Shown here: piece by piece, positions 55,505 to 64,000 of the stretch | How the letters are laid out: each line of letters starts with the position of its first letter | How positions within the stretch are numbered: the stretch's first letter is position 1 | Assembly (NCBI GenBank): GCA_037501455.1 | Contig: CM074857.1 | Location: forward strand, 129,381,501-129,445,500 | Source of the DNA: Lantana camara | Lineage: Eukaryota; Streptophyta; Magnoliopsida; Lamiales; Verbenaceae | DNA length: 64,000 nt | Direction: 5' to 3' | Notes under the pieces: model-generated | Told to the model about the DNA's origin: nothing | Databases searched by the model: none | What the model saw: only the letters and a program-made list of their open reading frames with translations | Position numbers and translations under genes: made by a program

Positions 55505-55551
55505 AGTAGAAATTATAAAAATAGTAATAAAAAAAAGAAAAAGAAAAGAAT

Positions 55552-56685
55552 TTGAGAGTTGGGGTTGTCTATTATGAGGTAGGTTTTGTACTGACCTCAC
55601 GTAAAGTAGGTTTGTACTGATTTGTACTAATTTAATTTATTTTAAAAATATATTCTTTTAAATCAGAAATCACGTTAAATCTCCTACTTTTCCTCTAACT
55701 ATCAAATTTCTCCTACTTTTTCTCTACCTATCAAATTACTTAATTTATTTTAAAAATATATATTTTTAAATCAAAAATTATCTTGAAACTCCTACTTTTT
55801 CTTTAATTATCAAATTTAATTTAATATATTTATTTTTCAATCAATAATCATTATAATTCTCTTATTTTATCCACTACAACTTATTAAAAAAATATATCTT
55901 TAACTATCAAATTTAATTTAACATATTTATTTTTCAATCAATATATAATCATTATAATTCTCTTATATGCATGCTAATTTTTTGAATTTACTATAATGTA
56001 ATTAAATACTAAATTTCTAATGAATCTTAATTTTTTTATAAATTTGAAATATAATTTTGTAGCTTTAGTAATTAAACAAATATAGACAATTATTAATAAG
56101 AAAATAAGTAGACCAGATCCAAGAGATTACGATTTAGATTTTTTAATAATAGAGTATAGATTAATTATAGGAATATTTTGGGCATTCATATTTTGACGTG
56201 AAAACTGCTAAATTTTATAATAAATTTCTATTATGCCCTTAATTTTATAATTACGTAGAATTTGTATTGATATTTAGAAGATAATTTTGTAGTTTAAGCA
56301 GAAAAAGGTTTCTTTTAATATATTTTAGATTGGTCTAGTTGTATATTTTAAAAATAAAAATAAAAATATTTTTAAAAAAATATAAAAGACAAGAAAATAT
56401 AAGCAAAATGGATGTCATATTATAGCTTATACTCTCATGATTTGAACAAAATAAATTTTAAATTTGAAATTTTTATTAATTTGTTGAAGATATCCATTAA
56501 AATTATAAGTAACTTTTACAAATAAAATATGAAAGAGAATATGGATGATTCTATGGATACGTTACTATATTTTCTAAAAAATATATATAAATTAATTAAA
56601 TTAATAATAAAGTACAATCGTACAAAGACGACCTCATGTGAGGTCATTACAAACTGAACTCATTTTAGACGCCCCCTTGAGAGTT
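55552..56685. mobile_element. non-autonomous Mutator-like element (MULE) with 9-bp target duplication
   Basis: The element 55561-56676 (1116 bp) is flanked by TTGAGAGTT at 55552-55560 and 56677-56685. Its ends are imperfect inverted repeats of about 75-80 bp: GGGGTTGTCTATTATGAGGT on the left against GGGGGCGTCTAAAATGAGTT from the right, continuing through TGACCTCAC and TTTGTAC. Long inverted repeats with a 9-bp duplication are diagnostic of Mutator-like elements. No transposase is encoded. It landed about 30 bp beyond the truncated LINE. Confidence 0.88.
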
Positions 56686-56900
56686 TGATGAATGAAAGAG
56701 ATTAAACAAAAAACTGTCAAAAAACGTGGCTAGAATTTTTATTTAAAAAAAAAAAAAAAGAAAAAAGAGAATCCATAACACCAAATGAGTATCTCGTTTA
56801 ATAATATAGATAGATAAATATTGAAATATTAATTCTGTGAAGAAAGATGCGAGAAAGTCCAAGTCCAATTAATTAGTCCAACTCCAGAAGGCAGTCAGGC

Positions 56901-57040
56901 ACGTACGTGGAAGCCGCAGAAGGCGGTTGCGCTGCATGCACAGCTTCTGCCGTTGCCACCGCAACCGCCACGTTCTCTCCATGCACCCCACCTTCTTCTT
57001 CATCCACCTACCTACGTACCTATACATATATATATATATA
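56901..57040 (+). promoter_or_regulatory. PER1 promoter: ACGT box, two RY motifs, TATA box
   Basis: ACGTACGTGG (56901-56910) holds an ABRE-like ACGTGG. CATGCA, the RY core bound by B3 factors such as ABI3, occurs at 56935-56940 and 56980-56985. TATACATATATATATATATA at 57021-57040 supplies the TATA box. This set fits seed/ABA expression, known for 1-Cys peroxiredoxins. Confidence 0.55.
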
Positions 57041-57109
57041 ACTACTATTTTCGTATCTGCAAATTAATTAAGCTAACTTAAAGAGAAATTAAAATCGATC
57101 AACAATATA

Positions 57110-57994
57110 ATGCCGGGGCTTACCATCGGAGACACGCTTCCCAATCTCGAAGTCGACACCACTCACGGCAAAATCAGGCTGCATGATTACGTCGGCAACG
57201 CTTTCACCATCATCTTCTCTCATCCCGGTCACTATTTTATTTTGCAATAATAATAATATGCTTATATTCACCCTTCTCTCTCTCTCTCTCAAGACTAAAA
57301 TACATATATATGCACGCAGGTGACTTCACGCCGGTGTGCACGACGGAGCTCGGCGCGATGGCCGCGTACTCCGACAAGTTCGCCGAGCGGGGAGTGAAGC
57401 TCCTCGGCCTCTCCGCGGACGACGTCCACTCCCACAAGGAGTGGATCAAGGACATCGAGGCCTACAACAACGGCCACAAGGTTAGTCACAGTCACAGTGA
57501 CGGAAATTTTCTTGTTTTTATACTCCATTTTGAAATATTTATATTAATTTTCCCCCCACCGCCCTCCCTCAGAAATTTTATCCCGTTTATTTTAAATATT
57601 TTAATTTAAGGTGACGTACCCCATTGCTGCGGATCCCAATAGGGAGATGATCAAGCAGCTGAACATGGTCGACCCCGACGAGAAGGACTCGTCGGGGCAG
57701 CATGTCCCGTCCCGCGCGCTGCACGTCGTGGGGCCCGACAAGAGGATAAAGCTGAGTTTCTTGTACCCGGCCAGCACCGGGCGCAACATGGATGAAGTGG
57801 TGAGGGTGTTGGACTCCCTGCAGAGGGCGTCCAAGCACAAGATTGCGACGCCGGCTAACTGGAAACCGGGGGAATCGGTTGTTATTTCGCCCAGTGTTTC
57901 GAGCGATGAAGCTAAAGAGATGTTCCCGCAGGGATACAAGACTGCGGATCTCCCGTCTAAGAAGGACTACCTGCGTTTCACTAATGTCGGCTGA
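57110..57994 (+). CDS. PER1: 1-Cys peroxiredoxin (PER1, Prx6 type)
   Basis: Exons 57110-57227, 57320-57480 and 57611-57994 give 220 aa, normal for plant 1-Cys Prx. The start is [20 protein letters not shown]. The peroxidatic Cys is C46 in the PxxxTxxC motif ([11 protein letters not shown]). No resolving Cys pattern of 2-Cys enzymes is present, and the C-terminal arm ([20 protein letters not shown]) is typical of the Prx6 group. The enzyme reduces hydrogen peroxide and organic peroxides; in seeds it protects embryo and aleurone during desiccation and dormancy, in nucleus and cytosol. Coding G/C is much higher than the A/T-rich surroundings. Confidence 0.96.
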
Positions 57995-58820
57995 TCATAT
58001 CGATCGATCACTTGGATTATCATATCATAAATCATATATAGCTAGTGTATAAATGTTTACCGTTGCAACAAAGTTTAATTTTCTTGTTACATATGTAACC
58101 ACCTATTATGCTTAATGTTACTAAAGTTGCACCCGATCGATCATTCAAATTTGAATCTCCAACTCTAACAACTCCCATTCAACTTAAAGCACGCATGCGC
58201 AATAAATACTCAATGGATTGATTAGTATTTCATGTATGTTTGGAATTTAAATGATTGGCTAATGGCTCTGGTGGGTCTTCACTCTTTATGAGTTGGGATT
58301 AATTTCAAACTCAAATTTATGCTTGCTTGTTACTTTTATACACTCAAATTGGGGATTAATTTCAAACTCAAATTTATGCTTGCTTACACAGTTACTTTTG
58401 TGTAATATATTGCTAATATTATACTCAAATAGTAGGGAAGACCGGAAGAATAGAGCCATGTCAAATATTGTCCATTTAATTCCCAACAATTGGATAAACT
58501 CCATTTACTGGATAGTTGGACATGGGTATTGTAATGTCCAATAGCCTTATTATTTAATGAAACAGGGTCTGTACTGTACTGGTCTGTAGGCCCATTTGAT
58601 AGAGTTTGAACTTTCAACTTGAACCAATGGATATTTCATATTTGGATCTAAATGTTGATCCGTTGAGAAAAATAAAATACATATATATACAATTAGGTGG
58701 GGCCCGGCAGTATGGGTATTCATTTCTAATTGAAATTTGAATTCAGGGCGGGCTTTTATTGATTATTCTTTATATTATTAACAAGAAAAGAAACAATTAT
58801 CACCTTCGTTCGTTCCCCTC
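57995..58820. other. intergenic between PER1 and the kinesin
   Basis: PER1 3' UTR followed by A/T-rich DNA. At 58295-58408 a 57-bp unit (GGGATTAATTTCAAACTCAA...) is tandemly repeated twice. No gene is seen. Confidence 0.55.
58295..58408. repeat. 57-bp tandem duplication
   Basis: GGGATTAATTTCAAACTCAA begins at 58295 and again at 58352, with the following TTTATGCTTGCTT shared by both copies. Divergence is confined to the end of the unit. Confidence 0.85.
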
Positions 58821-58821
58821 A

Positions 58822-58890
58822 ATGGCATCAGCTTTTACTGCTTCCTTTCCATTACCCAAACCCCGATACAATATATCATCACTGAACTAA
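58822..58890 (+). promoter_or_regulatory. possible upstream ORF of the kinesin gene
   Basis: ATG at 58822 opens a 22-codon frame (MASAFTASFPLPKPRYN...) closed by TAA at 58888-58890, 25 bp before the kinesin ATG. If the transcript starts upstream, this uORF could lower kinesin translation. The transcription start is not known. Confidence 0.3.
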
Positions 58891-58915
58891 TTGTCTACTT
58901 CTTCAAGCTCTAGCC

Positions 58916-61900
58916 ATGTCCAAAGACAGCAGCAGCAGTCGGAGGACATCATCGCACTCCCTACCCAACGAGAACCAGTTCGAAACTTCATGGAATCAAT
59001 TCTCCAAGATTTCATCCAGACCTCCGCTCAATTCCATCCCAGACCCCTCTCAATACCAGTCCGAATCTCCATCGGAGCTATTGCACCCCCATTTCAGAGA
59101 CAGACCACACTCATCCAAGGATTTTAGTGGCAAGAGACCGGAAGGATTTACTAAGGAATCTCAGCTTGTTTCTTCGCTTCTTAAAACTCCCAAGACTTCT
59201 GGAAGAGGTAAATTGACTGTATCCGAATCCAATTCAGCTCAGAGTACGCCAATCCGAAGCACGCCTAGAATTTCCAATGCATCTGCGTCTACTCTCGCGA
59301 GGTTGCCCCCTCAGTTGGCTAATTGTGCTGGAAGAGGAAGCGTTTTCCCTAGGGTTTCTAGGGGAATTTCCACTGAGATTCCCCAACAATTATTAGCTGA
59401 TGTTCCACACTTCGACCTTGAAGAAGATCCGTCTTTCTGGAACGACCACAATGTGCAGGTTCATTTTATTATTATTTTTATTTCAGTAACAAATTTCATG
59501 GAAGGTGGTTTTCGTTTCATTATTATTTATATCGTGTAGGTATTGATTCGCATTAGACCGTTGAATAATGCTGAAATGATCTCCCAAGGATACGGGAGAT
59601 GCCTGAGGCAAGAGAGTGCACAGACGGTGGTTTGGCAGGGCCACCCTGAAACCAGATTTACATTTGATCACGTAGCTTGTGAAAGTATATCACAGGTGCC
59701 CAAAAGCTCATTGTAACGTATCATAGGATATAATGCTCGGTTCTGAGGCAAAACCTTTATTTTTTGGTGTTGAAATGTAAAACTAAAATCTATAAGTAGT
59801 TGGAGGAATCTTATGCCGAAATGCTAAATTCATGAAAATTTCTAGATTTTATTGTGATCAGGAAGTCTTGATTTTTTGTAGGAAAACCTTTTCAGAGTTG
59901 CTGGATTACCCATGGTGGATAATTGCATGTCAGGGTATAACAGCTGCATGTTTGCTTATGGACAGGTAGGTCTTATTGAGGCAGCTCGAATATAACCTGA
60001 TTATTTAGAGCAATCACAAAATCCTGATTACTCTGTGCAGACAGGTAGTGGAAAGACACATACTATGATGGGTGAAATTGATAAAATGGAAGGGAAACTC
60101 AGTGATGATTGTGGCATTACACCGCGCATTTTTGAGTACTTGTTCTCAAGAATTACAAAGGTGATAGTCATATAATTTTTGATTATTTGCGAACCCCAAA
60201 ATTTTTGCAAGTGTTGGATATTGATCCTTATGCTATTCTTAAGGAAGAAGAGGACAGGAAACATGAGAGATTGACATACAGCTGCAAGTGCTCGTTCCTA
60301 GAGATATACAATGAGCAAATAACAGATCTTCTTGAACCTTCATCAACTAATCTACAGGTAATTATAGTTCCTTTTTTTTTTTTTTTTTGGTTTTTGGTTC
60401 TACTTATAGTTTTTGTTTAATGTAATGAACTTAAAGAGTAGATTTACTCCACAGAGACAACTGAGAGCTTTATTTATTGTTCTTCTTTTATCAATCATCT
60501 CTTGCCATCTGCATATGTATTATAGCTCAGAGAAGACTTAAAGAAAGGTGTATATGTCGAAAACCTTACCGAGCACAGTGTCAGAACAGTTAATGATGTG
60601 CTCAAACTTTTGCAACAGGTGATTCACCAAGTTAAATATTCGTTAGCTGTAAGCTCTCACTCTGTGAAACTTACTTGGCCTGGCTTTATCTTGCATAGGG
60701 GGCTGCAAACAGGAAGATAGCTGCAACTCACATGAACAGTGAGAGCAGCAGATCCCACAGTGTTTTCACCTGTGTTATTGAAAGCCGGTGGGAGAAAGAT
60801 TCGATGGCCCACCTTAGGTTTGGAAGATTGAATTTAGTAGACCTAGCTGGTTCTGAGAGGTAAAAATGATTTTATTGACAGTAATATCAATTTGTTAAAT
60901 AATACTTTGTAATCACTTTCTAGCTTTGATAGGCAGAAGAGCTCTGGGGCAGAAGGTGATCGATTGAAAGAAGCTGCAAATATAAACAAATCTCTATCAA
61001 CTCTTGGGTAATACAGTAATAGCCTTTTTGTTAACTCATATTTAATTCGGTTTTCCATTACTGTATTCACCTTCCAGTTTTCAATCTGGACTTATGGATA
61101 TTTTCATTTACCTTCAATATAAAACCTCCTTTCCTAATATGAATCCTCAGTTCATATAGGTTAGTTTATCATATTAGTGTCCTTAAAGAATCCTCAGGAC
61201 ATGAAAGGCTCCTAAAATAACAACGTGTAGTAATTTTCCTGTTCTTCCTTTTCTTTTTTTTCCTTTAGAGATAACCTCTAAACCTGTTTGTGCATTTTGT
61301 GGCTTTAGACTGGTAATAATGTCCCTGGTGGATTTAGCTCAAGGGAAACATCGACATGTGCCTTATAGAGACTCTAGGCTCACATTTCTTCTCCAGGTTA
61401 GAGAATTAAATTTGGAAATCAATGGCTTGCATCTTTTGTGCATATACTCCACAAATATTTTTGATTGAGGATGCTATGGTAAGTCAAATTTGTGGTTTCA
61501 ACTTACATATACTCTTTGGATACAGGATTCTCTTGGTGGAAATTCAAAAACAACCATCATTGCCAATGTCAGCCCATCTACTTGGTACAATTAAGATAAT
61601 GTTAAAATGATAGCATGTGGTAATTTTTAAAAATCATATATGACAATATTAATTATGTTTTCCAGCTCTGCGAATGAGACCTTAAGTACTTTGAAATTCG
61701 CCCAGCGTGCCAAGCTTATCCAGAACAATGTATGAAGTTGTGTAGCATTGTTTTCTATGAAAACTTGGAAATTTACTATCTCTTGTTCATTAATTGCTTG
61801 TGCATTTCATTCAGGCTAAAATAAATGAAGATGCTTCATCGGGTGTCATTGCCTTGCAGCAACAAATCCAACAATTAAAGGTAGGATTACTACATGAATA

Positions 61901-64000
61901 ATTAAGTGTGAATTTTTGTGCCTGCAAGATTGTCATTTAGATATTTATTTGAACAGGATCAGTTGTCATACGTGTTGAAGCACCAGAATAATCCGGTGGA
62001 ACTTATAGGTTTTGTTCCAAAATCAGAACAATCTAACTTGGGTTACTGTGCAAGGAGCCGTGAGCCATCGGAAGGAACTAATATGAATGATGAGGATGAG
62101 CTTCCTAAGGGAGGAATGATAGAGGTAATGTCTAAATTTTTGAGTGAACTTCTCCCATTCACTGAAGCCGCATGGTTTGTCAATCGCATTATTAATTGCA
62201 GAAAAAACACATCAAAGCTACCTTACGTGGTGCGCTAAGACGAGAGGAAGTGGCTGAGATAGAAGTTAGAAGACTGAAAGCTGAAATCGAACATTTAAAC
62301 CATTTGGTATGTGGCATGTACTTGTAATTGGCTTTATCATGTTGTTTCAAAATAAATAAGTGTGAAATCCATTGCAGACTCACCAGCGAGAAGAAGAAGT
62401 TCAGCGCACTAAAATGATGCTCCGGTTCCGTGATGAGAAGATAAAACGTTTGGAATTGCTTTTGGGTGGATTAATATCAGCTGATAAATACTACATGGAT
62501 GAAAACAATAATTTAAGAGAGGAAAACCTGCTGCTGCAATCAAAACTTGAGAGAAATCCAGAAGTTACTCGATTTGCATTGGAGAATATCAGATTGCTTG
62601 AGCAAATCAGAGTGTAATCATCTTGAGTACATCTCTAATACTTCTGGTTGGATCTGGTTATAATTTTTAAAGCTTTCTCATTTCCACTGTTCACAGGTTT
62701 CAAAACTTCTATGAACATGGAGAAAGAGAAACACTACTTGCGGAAATATCAGAGTTGCGCAACAAGGTATGGTTGATCTCATGATTACAAGGAGTGCTTG
62801 TTCATCCGATTGATGACATTTTTATTGTTACTACATTGCCTATATATATGAAGGTACTGGATTCACTTGAAGTTGAAAAAAGCTCTGGCCACCATCAATT
62901 GTTTCCAATGAAAGGAGATCAGGTTAACAATGTAGCACTCTCAATTTTATTTATGCATAATTTTTCTAATCATATCAGTTCTTTAATTTCTGCATATATC
63001 TTCCCTGAAGATGCAGGAACCTCAAGATGCAAAAGAGTTGGAACGATGCAAGGACCTAAACTCCAAATTAATCAGGTGAATTTAACAAGTTGATAATCAT
63101 ATACAAGCGCACCTCCGTGGAAGCAAAACTATATTGTTTGACTTATATGTTTCTTGATTGTTTTGATAATTGATAGTTTGATACTCATTCTCCAGTTTTT
63201 ACTTCTTAATGAGCTCTTATTTTGATGTCTGTTTTCTCCTGTTAATCTGGCATTGTTACTGCTGGTGTTAGCTCATGCTTACCTCCTTGATGATTGTTCC
63301 TCAGTCAGGGACTACTCAAATTGGGCCAAGTCCTGAGAGTATTTGTTTTGTTTATTGTTCTCAATTATCTTTCTATACCGTGATTTGCAGGGAAGTTGAT
63401 GAATTACGGAGGCAACTGGAAAATGCAATGAACTCTAACCAAGATACGTCTTACTCTGTAAGGACATAGCATTTTCACTTCCCCTAAAGATGTTATAATT
63501 TTCGAATTAATTATATAATGACAAGCACAATTAAGGTTATAAGCTAAATGCAAAGCACCTCAAGAGTTAATTATTCTTTACTTTTACTGTCATTTTAATG
63601 TCCGCTGCTGAGTAAATTTGGGCACTTTTACAAATTATATTTTCTCAGTGAAATGTCATTGATACTTTTTGGCTACTTTGCAGATTGATAACGTGTTACC
63701 AGGAAGTGATTCTATAGACGAAGTGACATCTAGCAATGTCCCAGCAGATGAAGTTATTTATGGCAGAAAGGAGGAGACAAAGGAATATGTCTTGAATTTG
63801 CAGTGTGACAACACTTACAAACAGCTGATGAATGCAGAATCATTGATTGAAACCATGAAACTGCAGCAGTTCCAGCGAATCAAAGATCTAGAATCTGAGC
63901 AGACCGCAAATCTGCACTTGATGAAAATTCTGGATACTGATGAAGTTGAACAGAGGGAAAAGGAACCAACTGTAAGAATTAAAGGCAACGAAGGTGCCGA
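58916..64000 (+). CDS. kinesin-12 of the phragmoplast-orienting (POK1/POK2) type, 3' end beyond window
   Basis: Twenty exons are visible: 58916-59458, 59540-59695, 59882-59965, 60041-60160, 60244-60357, 60526-60618, 60699-60859, 60933-61007, 61309-61396, 61526-61584, 61666-61729, 61815-61880, 61957-62124, 62202-62306, 62378-62613, 62697-62766, 62854-62922, 63017-63075, 63391-63457 and 63684 to the edge, about 904 codons so far. A Ser/Pro-rich N-terminus precedes the motor ([13 protein letters not shown] onward), with P-loop [13 protein letters not shown], switch [12 protein letters not shown], switch [11 protein letters not shown] and neck [15 protein letters not shown] coiled-coil stalk follows ([20 protein letters not shown]). 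POK kinesins position the cortical division zone and guide the phragmoplast at cytokinesis. POK1 versus POK2 cannot be decided without the C-terminus. Confidence 0.93.

Larger units (their letters stand above)
53111..55523 (+). mobile_element. 5'-truncated LINE with 19-bp target duplication
   Basis: The insertion 53130-55504 ends in a run of about 18 A and is flanked by AGTAGAAATTATAAAAATA at 53111-53129 and 55505-55523, identical over 19 bp. It retains only the 3' part of ORF2 (zf-RVT and RNase H) and about 0.9 kb of downstream sequence. It differs in sequence from the larger LINE at 37028, so it is a separate family or lineage. Confidence 0.92.

Overview
The window is nuclear DNA of a flowering plant, very probably a eudicot. 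It has GT-AG introns, A/T-rich intergenic DNA, plant-only families (DRM methyltransferase, ECT m6A readers, POK/KIN-12 kinesins, plant inositol transporters) and many plant transposable elements. I cannot fix the species. All gene models below were spliced by hand from ORFs, splice signals and frame continuity. Exon lengths keep frame in every model given as complete.

Layout. 1-1.3 kb: an unidentified minus-strand transcript, only two short exons visible. 3.8-10.3 kb (+): a WW-domain DEAD-box RNA helicase (RH40-like) with an RGG/RS tail. 11.5-15.5 kb (+): a YTH-domain ECT m6A reader. 16.7-22.3 kb (+): a DRM3-type DNA methyltransferase homologue that has lost its catalytic Pro-Cys motif. 22.4-27.2 kb: two PIF/Harbinger elements, one with an intact three-exon transposase. 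28.0-30.6 kb (-): an INT4-like inositol/H+ symporter. 30.9-48.7 kb: a transposon-rich block with two SINEs, two Helitron-like 3' ends, a copia remnant, a 7.8-kb LINE carrying a nested solo LTR, a hAT element and a COP1-interactive-protein pseudogene. 49.0-51.7 kb (+): eRF1, the translation termination factor. 53.1-56.7 kb: a 5'-truncated LINE and a Mutator-like element. 57.1-58.0 kb (+): a 1-Cys peroxiredoxin. 58.8 kb to the end (+): a POK-type kinesin-12, cut off by the window edge.

The genes do not form an operon or cluster; they are independent housekeeping or regulatory loci. The helicase, the m6A reader and eRF1 act on RNA; DRM3 acts in RNA-directed DNA methylation.

The most interesting regulatory signal is in eRF1. 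Its UAG stop lies in a TMV-like leaky context (UAG-CAG-UCA), an open frame runs on across a 3'-UTR intron, and that intron lies about 130 nt after the stop. This is the layout expected for readthrough/NMD autoregulation. The most interesting structural signals are insertions dated by exact target-site duplications: LINE, solo LTR, hAT, MULE, SINEs and Harbinger. One LINE sits inside one copy of an older tandem duplication.
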